Assembly (NCBI GenBank): GCA_013115135.1
Contig: JABANP010000004.1
Span: forward strand, 1-64,000
Length of the DNA stretch: 64,000 nt
Direction of reading: 5' to 3'
Origin: Perkinsus olseni
Taxonomy: Eukaryota > Perkinsozoa > Perkinsida > Perkinsidae
Made by a program: the position numbers and the translations under genes
The notes under the pieces: generated by a model
Told to the model about the DNA's origin: nothing
Databases searched by the model: none
Seen by the model: the letters and a program-made list of their open reading frames with translations, nothing else
Part shown: piece after piece, positions 23,654 to 34,160 of the stretch
Layout: each line of letters begins with the position of its first letter
How positions within the stretch are numbered: position 1 is the stretch's first letter

Positions 23654-25077
23654 ATGGATACAGCCAGCCTTAAGCTGGCCGATGCCCCCGACCTTCACAG
23701 CAGGTGCTGGCTTCAAGGCGTTGTCGGATGGATGATGGTAGTACTCTGTCAAGCTCAGCTATTGCACTATCGCCGAACATCGGAATTAATGTTAAGTCGT
23801 TTGCGAACGACTACCGTCAGCCGGGTCGAACGCTCGAACTGGCTGATGGCATATCCGTTCGTTTGTCGCGCTATTGCTCTTAGTAACGGAGTAGCGCCAT
23901 CACTAAGCGTACCATCATCAGGTCACATCGTTGCTGCTCGGCATCGCCATCAACATTTCCAGTGCGATCCTCTCGATTACCCATCCTCTCTCTGGTGCAA
24001 CTTCCAGTGAATTGAAGGTGAACCGATCACCGCTGTTTCCCTGAGGCCTCTTCGTCCCAATTTTCTTCCACTTCCAAGATCCTCCTGACTCGAAAATCGT
24101 GAGCTTTTCTCAGGAATTCGGCGCATCAGCAGACAGCGTTCGCATACTAGCCGTCCAGATATGCTCGTGGATCGCCGCAGGCTTAGCCATAGTGTCTCTT
24201 GGTGAGCATGATCGTCTCTTATTCGGCTGATTCCCCCTTGTTGTTCAGGGATCTTCACCAAGGCGGTTAAGTCCAGCTACAACACTTGGAAAACGCTTTT
24301 CTTGTTTTTCGCGCTTCTATCGTTCCTGGCCCAAGTCGCCACCTTCTGCCTCATGTTCAGCACAGGCGTTGCTCTCGACAATCTTTGTAAGCCGAGATGC
24401 CGATCCGCAGCCACTCAGAAGCCTTGTGCTCCTCGTTCAGTTACCTTCAAGCAAGTTGAGCTTAGCGACTACATGGACGCTAATCCTTCCTTCACTTTCA
24501 AGGACCCCGGTGCTTCCGCTAAGGAGTTCAATTGCATGTGGAATGAATTTGCCTGCCAACTTGGTACCGGCAATGCCCTCAATTCCGCCTGCTCGGGCGA
24601 CGTCTCACTCGGGCAAGACGTGAGTAGTATCTTACCCTTCGACCTTTAAGTGGTTGCTCTCGTAGATATCTTGCACGTCGGCGGTGAAGGCTGGATCAAC
24701 TGGTCAAGTCGACGCGGCGATGGTCGAAAAGTCTCTCAACGAAGTTTGTGGCAGCACAGGGCTACTACACGGGAAGTTGAAGGGTCCATCTGGCAAGTGC
24801 GAGGCATGTGTCAATGAGAGCCTCGGCTTCGGGTTAGCGGCGATTCAACCCTCTGCGGTACTTTGTGGCTGCTTTCAAAGTAAGCACGGCTTTTCAGCCT
24901 CTCTCCTCTATGCTGACGATGGGTCGTTGAATTGTCATTTCAGGCTTCACGGACTTTTTCCGAGAGTACGGCTCCCCCTGGTACGGCGCGGCTCAGTGGC
25001 GGGTGTTGGGATCTGCTACCTACCTTCTTGTATCCTTCATCAGCTATATCGGCGTTATGATCATGATGGTGAAGTAG
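23654..25077 (+). CDS. Tetraspanin-like four-helix membrane protein (5' end unresolved)
   Basis: Exons ending at 24201, 24249-24619, about 24687-24881 and about 24943-25077 join in phase and end in TAG at 25075-25077. Visible helices are ILAVQICSWIAAGLAIVSLG (near 24140-24200), LFLFFALLSFLAQVATFCLM (near 24295-24355) and VLGSATYLLVSFISYIGVMI (near 25005-25070). Between the last two lies a loop of about 140 residues with many cysteines (CKPRC, FNCMWNEFACQ, CSGD, CEAC, CGCF). A first helix would lie in the unresolved 5' part; the ATG at 23654 is the best candidate start. Small loop, two close helices, large Cys-rich loop, last helix is the tetraspanin plan, but the classic CCG motif is not evident, so the family call is tentative. 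Confidence 0.5.
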
Positions 25078-25392
25078 GCCGGGATCATTGCATGCGAGAA
25101 GCTCCTCCGATCTGTTTTCGCTTCATTGCAGATACTATGGTGGATGGCACTTTCACAAGTGGTATGATGTCAGCGATACCGAAACCCTCGCCGAGGCGTA
25201 GCGGGAGGGTGCTGTGGGCCAACTTGGCTCATCGTTTGATAGACTTCTCATGTCATGTGGATAGTAGTGAGACCCTTGTCGATTTGAGGAAGGAAGCTGC
25301 TGTGTTGTCTAGTGTTTAATTCATGCTTGAAGAGGTGGGTGTTTCCGTTCTGCGGAGAGGAACGTAGATCTTACAGTTGCTGGGCATTGGTG

Positions 25393-26013
25393 ATGTTATT
25401 GCAAAGTCTCGGTGGATGGCAACCGTATTTTTCGGGAGGGCTGCTGTGGCGACCGCTGGGGTCGATCCGCACTGCCGCCTCGTACTTCAAGGTCAAGCCG
25501 ATACGGGTTTTCGGGACGAGGAAGGTAGTGAAGGGCTCATTCTTAGCCCGCAATCGCAGCCCGTACGTCGTGAACCTAAAGTAGCCCCGCGAGCGTTGGA
25601 ATACCAAGAATATAGTTTTACCGGAGGGTGAATTTTTCGACCGTTCCAAGCTGCTGGTGGTATGGTGAATTATCGCTTGTCCATCTTGTTGCTTTGTGGA
25701 CAGAAAGCCTCTAGGCAAGCTCGTATTGAGGCGCGGCGGGCGGGAGTAGCCCAGCGGAGGTTAGAGGAACAGCAGGGGATGCTACTGGATGTGAAGAAGC
25801 AGTTCCGAATGGAAGTTAAGCGGAACTCAGGCCTAGGCTGGTACCGGAGCCTTCAGGTAGTAGTGGACTGCTTCCGCCGTTCTTGCCCCACGGCGGTGCT
25901 TTTAGTTGGTCAAACATGTTGAGATGCATCGAGCGGGACCGGGGCCACACATAGATCAGAATATGAGGGAGAGGCTCACCTTAGCATATCGTCAAATTAT
26001 CAAGGGCAAGTGA
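25393..26013 (+). CDS. Small basic protein, probable mitochondrial import
   Basis: Not recognised. Four exons (25393-25524, 25585-25656, 25704-25856, 25906-26013) join in frame to 154 residues with 60-, 47- and 49-nt introns. The N-terminus (MLLQSLGGWQPYFSGGLLWR, then an Arg, Thr and Ala run) looks like a mitochondrial presequence. The rest is strongly basic, with KVKPIRVFGTRK, then VLPEGEFFDRSKLLKASRQ and a charged helix RRAGVAQRRLEEQQGMLLDV, and ends AYRQIIKGK. Size, basicity and leader suggest a mitochondrial ribosomal protein, but I could not match it to a named subunit. It is 245 bp upstream of the Piezo start on the same strand. Confidence 0.55.
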
Positions 26014-26257
26014 GTTCTGCTGTTGCGATGGCATCATGTTTCTGTGAAACGGCACGTCGTCTAGTTCTCAGTGGCCACAGGGGTGTATTGTGTCCCGATG
26101 TTCTCAGTATATTTTCCACAATATTAGCGACACACTTCCACCCCCGTCGCCGTCGATCTCCCAGGGGCTACAGCAACCACCAGTAGCCGCTGACCCGACA
26201 CGTGCCCAGGGAGCAGCACAGTCTTCGCCGGCCACGCCCTCGCCTCTGACGGAGCCG

Positions 26258-29200
26258 ATGTCCAGGCCCTTCGTGCGCAGTCTTGTGTCTCTGGGGATAC
26301 GCTCGGCCTGGTTCGTCCTTCTGGCGCATTCTCTCCTGCTAGTCGGAGGTGTCTCGCCACTGGTGGGCGCTGTTGTGGCGGTGCCGGTAGTATATATGAC
26401 CTTCCAAGGTCGCTTTGCTACGGAGCAGAGAGAGGATGCCAGGAAGTTCGTTTTCATCGCAGCAAGCCTCCTGGTCGCCGCCTTCGCCCTGCTCGTGTTG
26501 GTCATCCTACATGATATCGCCGGCATATCGCTGCCCACCTGGGTGATGAGCCCGTTCACTGGTGGAGTCATATGGGTGTCTCGTACTGCAGCGGTGGTCC
26601 TCACTGCGGTCACTGCTTTGACTGGGCCGTGGATGCTCCGACGCCCCTTCGCTTATCCGAGCTCCCTGACGGAGGAATGGCTGCTCTCTACCGCTGTGCG
26701 CCTGTTCGTCTTTGTAGGCTTCTTGGTCCAGGTGGCAACTTTCAGGGTCGAGGAGTCTGCCAAAGGAGAGTTCATGCTCTCTATGGTCATTTACCCTATC
26801 CTTGTCTGTGCGATGTCCCTGCAAGTGTCCCACCAGAGTGACTTGATAGCCTACGACTCGAGGGTGGCAGTCCTGGCCCACCTGCTAGTCCGGATGCCCT
26901 ACGGTGATGCTATATCCCTGCTCTGGATAAGCATCATCTACGGCCTCCTAGTCCCGATTGTGGACTCCCCCATGGCGACCTCGGTGGTTGGCTATGACGC
27001 TGCTCTCTTGGAAGACAGTGGTGGTGCGGAGTCGCTGGTTGGCAGAGCCTTGAAGGCTTCCCTGCCGGTGCTGGAGATCCTCACTAGAGTTCTCTATCTT
27101 CCGCTGGTTGCTCTCTGCATCATCACCTTCGCCACCCCCGTGGCGTTTCTGATGCTCATGGCGGTATTACTGGCTCCCCCACTACGAAAGAAGTGCCACT
27201 ACCTTGTTCTGGCCCTGTACTTAGTGGCGGTCTCCCCGCTACCACAGATGTTCCCAGTTGTCCTTGTCTCAGCTGTCCCAGGGGTGACACCAGTTGAGCT
27301 CTCGCCGCTGGCGGCAGTCGCGGCTCTGGTATGCACAACGAGGAAGCTGCTGGAGAGGAGCGGGGCCCCGCAGGCGTCGCTCCGGTTTCTTCCGATGTCA
27401 TTCGGGTCGCCGATAAGACTGGCACTTCAACTTTTGCTATGGTGGCTTGTACTGAGGGCCGTCGTGACCTCCTCTCACATAGACCGCCTTTGCCAATCAG
27501 TCTTCTTCGTCTGCACTCTCATATGGCAGCTGGCTGGCATACGTTACGGCCGAACCTTCGCCTCTGAGTACGTCATTTGCAACTCGGCAGTCCTCGGCGC
27601 CTTGGTCTCATTTGCTGCCCTGTCGGCCGATAGCGGGTCCCTAGCAGAATTCCAAGCGGCCATCTGGGCCCGCTGTGTGCCGGTCCTCTTGGCTGCCTCG
27701 GTTCTCTGGGCATTGGACCGTGTAACCCTGGTATCCCAGGGTCAGCGGGAGTCCAGAGCTGGGAGTATGTTTGCTTCTGGGGTGGCAGCTGTGCTCATGG
27801 CCTGCCTCTATGCAGCTTTGCCGCTGCTGCCATCAGCCCCTTTACGAGTGTTGACCATCACCATGACGGCCGGCTGCGCTGGTCTAGCATCTCTGCTCTC
27901 CTTGGTCATGCCATTGCGCAGCGCCATAGGGTGGGGCACGGGCCTCGCTATCGCCTTCGCCGTTGGGAACTACGTCGTGGGCGTGATGCAGGGAGAGAGC
28001 ACTCGAGTGACCGCGCAGCTGTGTTGGCAGATGTGGTTCCTCACAGCGAGCCAGAGTGTAGCGTTCACTCCCGCCATTCCATCGCCGCCTTCCTTGTCCG
28101 AGGGCATGCAGAAGCTGGTGGCAGCCACAGCCCCAATTGCAACGTTCTACTTCTCGACCGTCAGAGGACTTGACCACCCCCAGAGCTTCCCTATAGAGAA
28201 CTTAGTGCTCACTGTTTTCGCTGTCCTCGCGGTGTCCTTGCCGAGGTTCCTGCAGAAGCCGGGCAGAGTCGCTGTAGTATTCTCTATCATCCATCTCTAT
28301 GCGCTCGTGGTGACTGTATCCAACTACGGCATCCGCAAGGCTCCTCTCAGCGGCGTCATAGCCCACTATTACCCTCTGGGAGTATGCGTGTTGGTAGCAG
28401 CCCTCACCCCCACTGGCTTCACTGAGGTTGGTGATGGTATTGTGGCCCTCGCGAATGACTACTCCTCACCGGACTCGTACAGGCTCATCCTGCTGGTAGT
28501 CGCTGTGGTGCGGCCCTCGGTGTGGTCAATCTCCGCCTACCTTCCGCTCTCCTTCAGTCGTCGACGGAGCGAAGCTGTTCACAAGTTAGCGATTTTGCTT
28601 CTTTGTGTATCAGTGCTTGAGCTCTGTGTCACACCAATGGTCCTGTCAGTCGTGCATAGGCCCTTCCCTCTTACCCCGTTCTACCAGTGGCTGGGTCTGA
28701 GCTGGGCCAGCGCCCCGATCGCTATGATGACCAATTACGTCGGTCTCGCTCTGGCATCGGTAGCTCTGCATGAGAAGCCCTTGCCTCTGCTGACTCCGAC
28801 TAAGTTGGTGATAGCGTTCACCTGCCTCCTGGCAGTCGAGCTCCTCTTCGACAGGCGAAGGTCCATAGGAATCTTCATGGTCCTCATGCTGCTACTGGGG
28901 CTGGCAATGCTCCTAGAGATTCCTCAGAGCGGCCGAGCACCTATCAGTAGACGCTGTCTTCTCATTGTGTCTGCATCGTACTACATCCTCTGCGTCCTTT
29001 CACAGATCCCCCTCAACCTTGTCCCTGACAAGTCTCAGTTTTGGCTCTATTTGCAGGACTGGCTGCCCCTCTTCCTCTTCGGTGAAGTACCTTCGTTGGC
29101 CCTCTATGAGCTCTGTGCTCCTATGCTGTACTTGCTCACAAGACCTCTGAGGCCCAGCAGCCCGGACAACTTCCTAGCCGCTGACAGTTCGACCATAGCG

Positions 29201-32200
29201 GACAGTTGGGTCCGTCGAGTGCTCCTCAGGAGGTGCCAGGCGGATGAGCGCAAGCACAAGGCGAATCTGGACACCCTTCTGAGGCGTCTTAATCGCATTG
29301 TGGCGGTTGCGGGGACGATGGACACGGCGGAGGACCATGGGGGAGAGGAGGCCCAGAGCCGTCGCATGCCTGAGAGAAGTGCCACTCAGGATGCCGAGAA
29401 GATATCGGGCTTGGCTGAGAAATTCACGGAGGGACAAGGGGCTATCGACGACGACCAGATTGAGGAGATCGCTCTGTACTTGGGGATGTCGGTGGTTCAA
29501 GTAAAGGCTGACTTGACCGAAGTCAGCGAGGCACTGCCAAATGACACTCCCGCAGAGTTCATCATCAGCACGGTGCTCAAGCGCCTAGTGGTCACAGGCA
29601 GCTCGGAGGCTGAGATCCAAGAGAAGCGAGACGACATCCTCGCTAAGGCGAAGGAGGAGCTGGCGGGGAACGACCAGGCACAGTCGGCTGGGCAGCCTAG
29701 TGGGCAAGTGACCCCAAGCAGTTCGAGTACAGAAGCTGCTCATCACAGCCGACGGTCCATCATGGCAGCTGAGAATGTCACTGGCGCGGTGGCCCAGACA
29801 ACCGATGCTGTGATTGACGGTGTTACTATGGTGCTCGGCGGCCAGAATGTAAATCTGCCTCGGGCAAGTGTGGATGGCAGTCAGGGAGGGAGACGCCACA
29901 AAAGGGTCAACATCATCAGTTCCCTTCTCCACAGCTTCAACTACAACGTCATTGACCCCGCTCTGAAGGCCCACCCGGTGTCTGCCAAGTTCCCCTCTAC
30001 TCTGCAGTTCCTCTTGTCCCACACAGCCATATGGGTTGCCATCGCCCTCTTCTCCCAGGCTGTGGCCTATGATGCATCTATTCTCTCGGTCATCCCCCTA
30101 GGCATCATGCTCTGCTGGCTCATCCCTGCGGCCTACCCGTTCCTCACCGCTACGCCGTGGATCGTGGTTGGCCTTTGTAGCCTGGGTAGCCTCTCACTCA
30201 AGCTGGTGATGCAGATGCCTCACGTGTGCGACACGGACGGTTACGTTCCCTCTATCGTCGAGAGTCGTTGGGAGTGTCCCCCCACCTACGGCGTTGTGAC
30301 CCCGTTGTCTCGTCTGGGTCTGTTCAAAGTCTCCGACTATGAGGACGCTGCCTTGCTTCGCTATGTCGGGTGGGATCTTGGCATCATATTGCTCGTGGCG
30401 CTGCATCTCATCCACAAGCGACTGTCTGGTCGCGGTACGGACATGACTCCGGCCCAGGCGAAGGTGATACTGCGAAGACCCGAGGACCCCGAAAGTCGCC
30501 CAGAGAGCAGCGAGCAAGATTCTGAAGGGGCTAGCGGCCATGCGGTATCACTACGGAGGCCGTCCTTGGACTTGTTCATTCCACGTTTCGCCTTCAGCCT
30601 TGTGGTGATATTCCTCATCATCTTCGACTGGTCGGCAATCTCGTCAGCTTCTACTGATAAGCTCGAGACGGGCTTCGCAGAGAGTGTGAGGAACAACCGA
30701 TTTTCAACAGTCCAAGTGCTCGCGATAGTTGGCCTGATTGTCCGCGTGCTGGTCGATCGCTATATCTACTCGCGGCTGTCGACCTCAGTCGATGGCTACA
30801 GCTTTGGCCGCCATGTCCTCACCGAGAAGCTCATCCTCTGGGCGCAGGTTGTCCTGATGCTGGCCGGTTGTGTCTACATCCGCACAGTCCCATTGAGGGC
30901 TGTGATACCCTTCACCTGCTACCTGGTCCTCACTGGCGTCCAGCTGCACTTCGCGATCAGAGTATCGCACCCTGGCCTGGTATGGTTGGGGTCAATCCCG
31001 CCGACGAGGGACCCTAATGATCCGACCAAGCCCATCCCCCCGAGCAATGGTGCCTGGTTCTCCTACTACACCTACCGCGTCTATCGGGTCATCCCCTTCT
31101 TGGACGAGCTCAGAGTCATCTGCGACTTCGCCAGCTCGAGAGGGACGGCGCTGTCGCTGTTCATGTGGTTCAAGCTGGAGGATGCCTGGCAGAATCTCTA
31201 CTTAGTCCACTACGACATCGCTGGTCGAGCTGCGATTGAGCGGCAGACGAGTCCCAAGTACCGCTTCTTGCTAGGAGGCAGTGTCCTTGCCTTCCTGGTC
31301 TTCGTTATTACCGGTCCGCTGACGTTCTTCTCGGGTTTGAACTTGTTGAGGGAGTCCAACATGGTCACCAGCGCCTCCATGGCCATCTCTTTGAAGGTAG
31401 GGGAACTGTCCATTCCCGTGTGGAAGACCGATCACGTCGGCCTTCGTGTCCCACAGTCGTCTGAGTACCCACTGATGCCTGAGGAGCTGGTGTCCTATAC
31501 GGCAATGCATAGCGCTGACCTCCAGAATGCTACTCTCCCAAAGGCGGCCGATGTGCTATGGCAGCCAAGCCCTCCACTACGCCGGCAAATCAGAGACTAC
31601 ATTCAGGCCAACCGGACCCCAAGCGGCGAGGTCAATGCTACCTTCTGCATGACCTGGGAGTTTGGTCACTCCCAGCCTGGCGGCGTCAGGTCCTCTGGCT
31701 ATCGCTGTGTGCAGTCGGTCCAACCTGCGCAGCAGCTCTTGGATGCGATGTCCTTGGTCAACGGCAGTCAACTGCGTATTGAAGGCCTCATCCCGAGGGC
31801 CTTGTACTTGAACGGTCCCTGGGCGAGCCCTCCGGGGTCGTTCCGTCAGTTCACCAACGTGTCGCTCAAGGTTGAGAAGGAGGACTCCCAGGTGTGGTGG
31901 GCTATGGCGGACAACCCTACACTGGCGTTGGTCAGTGAGAGAGCAGTGCCGCCGAGTGCTGGTGGAGGTCCATCGGCGTCGTCGAGTCTCAGCGTCATCG
32001 GTCTCTACTTGGGTGTGGTGCTCACTATTGGCCGATTTTTCAGGCTAGTCATTCAGGACAGCAGCAAACGTATAATGTTCGAAGAGCTGCCGTCAGTCAC
32101 GTATCCTCTTCAACTCTGCCAAGGAGTTCAAATTGCCCGGATGAGGCACTCTCTGGAGGCCGAGAGAGTCCTGTACTACGAAGTGGTCACTCTCTACCGT

Positions 32201-32380
32201 TCTCCTGCTAAATTAATGTCCGTGACGGGCAGCACAAGTCAGATGCCCGACGTCCTAGTGAGCAAGCAGAGCTCGTCTCACGCAGCTGTAAGGCGCCGGG
32301 CTAGACCACAGCAGTCTGAAGGGGGTTCGGCCGAGGGGGATGGACGAGGAGGCGCTGCCGTTCCGGCTACTAACGTTTGA
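26258..32380 (+). CDS. PIEZO: Piezo-type mechanosensitive ion channel, single exon
   Basis: Mechanically gated cation channel of the plasma or an internal membrane. The frame is open from 26090 but has no ATG before 26258, which gives 2040 residues, against about 2500 in animals. It has dozens of hydrophobic helices throughout (the blade), an acidic cytosolic stretch near residues 1010-1250 containing AMSVVQVKADL-type helices, and the conserved Piezo end: PFLDELRVICDF near residue 1612 (equivalent to the PFEW region), LFMWFKLEDAWQNLYLV near 1636, a cap-like extracellular domain (about 1700-1905), the pore helix LYLGVVLTIGRFFRLVIQ near 1914, and the C-terminal signature IMFEELPSV, LQLCQGVQIAR and LYRSPAKLM near 1940-1990. 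Intronless in an intron-rich region. Immediately followed by the first RING-CH gene. Confidence 0.94.
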   Translation: MSRPFVRSLVSLGIRSAWFVLLAHSLLLVGGVSPLVGAVVAVPVVYMTFQGRFATEQREDARKFVFIAASLLVAAFALLVLVILHDIAGISLPTWVMSPFTGGVIWVSRTAAVVLTAVTALTGPWMLRRPFAYPSSLTEEWLLSTAVRLFVFVGFLVQVATFRVEESAKGEFMLSMVIYPILVCAMSLQVSHQSDLIAYDSRVAVLAHLLVRMPYGDAISLLWISIIYGLLVPIVDSPMATSVVGYDAALLEDSGGAESLVGRALKASLPVLEILTRVLYLPLVALCIITFATPVAFLMLMAVLLAPPLRKKCHYLVLALYLVAVSPLPQMFPVVLVSAVPGVTPVELSPLAAVAALVCTTRKLLERSGAPQASLRFLPMSFGSPIRLALQLLLWWLVLRAVVTSSHIDRLCQSVFFVCTLIWQLAGIRYGRTFASEYVICNSAVLGALVSFAALSADSGSLAEFQAAIWARCVPVLLAASVLWALDRVTLVSQGQRESRAGSMFASGVAAVLMACLYAALPLLPSAPLRVLTITMTAGCAGLASLLSLVMPLRSAIGWGTGLAIAFAVGNYVVGVMQGESTRVTAQLCWQMWFLTASQSVAFTPAIPSPPSLSEGMQKLVAATAPIATFYFSTVRGLDHPQSFPIENLVLTVFAVLAVSLPRFLQKPGRVAVVFSIIHLYALVVTVSNYGIRKAPLSGVIAHYYPLGVCVLVAALTPTGFTEVGDGIVALANDYSSPDSYRLILLVVAVVRPSVWSISAYLPLSFSRRRSEAVHKLAILLLCVSVLELCVTPMVLSVVHRPFPLTPFYQWLGLSWASAPIAMMTNYVGLALASVALHEKPLPLLTPTKLVIAFTCLLAVELLFDRRRSIGIFMVLMLLLGLAMLLEIPQSGRAPISRRCLLIVSASYYILCVLSQIPLNLVPDKSQFWLYLQDWLPLFLFGEVPSLALYELCAPMLYLLTRPLRPSSPDNFLAADSSTIADSWVRRVLLRRCQADERKHKANLDTLLRRLNRIVAVAGTMDTAEDHGGEEAQSRRMPERSATQDAEKISGLAEKFTEGQGAIDDDQIEEIALYLGMSVVQVKADLTEVSEALPNDTPAEFIISTVLKRLVVTGSSEAEIQEKRDDILAKAKEELAGNDQAQSAGQPSGQVTPSSSSTEAAHHSRRSIMAAENVTGAVAQTTDAVIDGVTMVLGGQNVNLPRASVDGSQGGRRHKRVNIISSLLHSFNYNVIDPALKAHPVSAKFPSTLQFLLSHTAIWVAIALFSQAVAYDASILSVIPLGIMLCWLIPAAYPFLTATPWIVVGLCSLGSLSLKLVMQMPHVCDTDGYVPSIVESRWECPPTYGVVTPLSRLGLFKVSDYEDAALLRYVGWDLGIILLVALHLIHKRLSGRGTDMTPAQAKVILRRPEDPESRPESSEQDSEGASGHAVSLRRPSLDLFIPRFAFSLVVIFLIIFDWSAISSASTDKLETGFAESVRNNRFSTVQVLAIVGLIVRVLVDRYIYSRLSTSVDGYSFGRHVLTEKLILWAQVVLMLAGCVYIRTVPLRAVIPFTCYLVLTGVQLHFAIRVSHPGLVWLGSIPPTRDPNDPTKPIPPSNGAWFSYYTYRVYRVIPFLDELRVICDFASSRGTALSLFMWFKLEDAWQNLYLVHYDIAGRAAIERQTSPKYRFLLGGSVLAFLVFVITGPLTFFSGLNLLRESNMVTSASMAISLKVGELSIPVWKTDHVGLRVPQSSEYPLMPEELVSYTAMHSADLQNATLPKAADVLWQPSPPLRRQIRDYIQANRTPSGEVNATFCMTWEFGHSQPGGVRSSGYRCVQSVQPAQQLLDAMSLVNGSQLRIEGLIPRALYLNGPWASPPGSFRQFTNVSLKVEKEDSQVWWAMADNPTLALVSERAVPPSAGGGPSASSSLSVIGLYLGVVLTIGRFFRLVIQDSSKRIMFEELPSVTYPLQLCQGVQIARMRHSLEAERVLYYEVVTLYRSPAKLMSVTGSTSQMPDVLVSKQSSSHAAVRRRARPQQSEGGSAEGDGRGGAAVPATNV

Positions 32381-32653
32381 CCGATTTTATCGGGCTCGAC
32401 TCTCTCTGCCGATGATGGCGAGCTCAATCGTATACCATTCCGAGGGTACCCTATAGGCCCTTGATTTTGGTAAAATTAGGGATATTTATGTTCTGCAATA
32501 TCGAGCTGACTGTTGCGCTGGCCGGGAACCCCTTGTGGCCGATGAATGTTAGAAAGGTGGCCCTTGTTCGTCCCTTACTGGAAGCCACGTCTGTTGTCGG
32601 CTCTGATGCAGCCATCAATCGATAGCCCCCGTGTGGTAGTCTTTTTCGTTCTC

Positions 32654-33313
32654 ATGGACAATGCTGTTACCAAACACAGCGTTTCTACCGAACATACCGC
32701 CGGAAACCAGCGGGGGAGCCGTGGAACTGCTGCCCGGGCAACGGGCGATTCCAGCGGCATCGATGAGTCTATGGAGTTGATCTGTCGGATATGCTTCGGT
32801 TCTACAGAGACAAAAGGGAATGAGCTGATCGCCCCTTGTATGTGCAAGGGAACTCAAAAGGTTCGTTGAAGTCTCTTGACTTCCTCCGCGTTTTTCACGT
32901 CGCCAATACTGCACCGCCCAGTCTGTGGTTGCATTCTCAGTGGGTACATGTATCATGTCTTCAAAGTTGGCAGCGGGCAATGCAGATTATCGGCGGAGAC
33001 ATCGCCAGCGAGAAAGCGACGACCTGCAATGTGTGCCAGGTAGTCGTCGTGATGGTATTGGAGTTTCTCAATTTTGTTTACATCTCAGGGGAAACTCGCC
33101 CTGGCCCCTCCTGAGCGGCCTTATCTGGACAGGCTGTGGATGCCGCTGAAGGGCATCCTGTTCACCTGGTTAGCGGCTATCTCGGCAGTGGTGCTGCATT
33201 TGTCCTTGATCGTCCTAGTTTTTGCGTGCTCGTGCTGGCTCATAGGTGAGCTCCGGCGTTGCCAGTCTCGTGCCTTGCGGCGAGTTTCTCGACTTTCAGA
33301 TGTCCTCAACTAA
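32654..33313 (+). CDS. RING-CH (MARCH-type) membrane E3 ligase-like protein, short form
   Basis: Exons 32654-32860, 32941-33039 and 33089-33313 join in frame to about 176 residues. An N-terminal low-complexity stretch leads to a RING-CH zinc finger: ELICRICF, then CMCKGTQK, WVHVSCLQSWQ across the first intron, then CNVC. The Cys and His ligands are all visible. Exon 3 gives a short proline-rich linker (LALAPPERPYLDRLW) and a strong membrane segment (about WLAAISAVVLHLSLIVLVFA), ending in a basic tail and TAA at 33313. MARCH proteins ubiquitinate membrane proteins. The next gene is a paralogue that continues into a UPF0301 domain; this copy lacks it. An alternative upstream ATG at 32546 is in frame, but 32654 matches the paralogue's start. 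Confidence 0.82.
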
Positions 33314-34160
33314 CGAGCGTTTCACTATTTCGCTATTGCAAAGGGTTTCTGCGCTCCCTTACACCGTCCTATTATCAGGCCGTAGTCGCATGTGAACCAT
33401 GCGACGTGATGCGATGATTATGGTGGCTCTTGTGGAGCCCCTCTGCATCGGGGTTTCTTAATGGGCATGATGGCCTTGTCCGTCGCTGATCACCACATAC
33501 CTGCGCTATTCACTCTCCAGACATGATCGGATTCTTAGAGTGCCCGAATTCTCCGCTCTCGACCATTCGAACTGTTTGGACCCTTCTCTCCCGGCCCAAT
33601 TTCGCCATCATGTGCCGTCTCCCTCTGCATCATATATGCATCATCTCATCGCTGTTTTTGGAGGTCCTCGGATACTCAGGGTGGTGGAATTTCTCGAACT
33701 TTTCGAACTGCTTGGACCATTGCGCCCGATTCGCTTCTGTGATGGTCTACCGTCTCTTTCTGACTGGTATTTCGTACTCCATCGCTACAGAGCTCTCGTC
33801 ATGCGTCGGCTCGCTTTTTCCGATTCTCCCTGTGCTGCGCGGGACTGCATTGCGCTTAAGCGCGTAATAATTGAGGTATCATTTCTCTTCTTTCCTCCTT
33901 TTTATCACCACTGCTCGCGACACCTGTTGCGTTGATGGCAGCATACTCCCTGAGCGCCGTGCTGGCATTCTATTCCTTCCACCAGTATGCGGTTTTCGTC
34001 CGCCTCATCGAAGTTCCACTCGTCCTTATGAGGACGCTGTATACTCGCAGCGGCTGAATGACCGCGGTGCCTCGCATCTCGAAGTCGATGCGTAGACTCC
34101 CTGGGGCGCTCTAGTCTTGTCGAGCCCGCACGGGTTCACCCTGTTAGTTCTGTTATTATC
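33314..34160. other. Spacer with a weak 150-bp direct repeat
   Basis: No gene supported. Segments around 33560-33640 and 33705-33790 share a diverged pattern (TCGAACTG then TTGGACC, and GTCTACCGTCTC/GTGCCGTCTCC). Short frames here have no motifs. Confidence 0.4.

Noticed and set aside
25570..25584. Apparent 15-nt intron or stop readthrough at TAG in the small mitochondrial-type gene
   Set aside because: A 60-nt intron (25525-25584) with a GTAGTG donor removes the stop and keeps phase.
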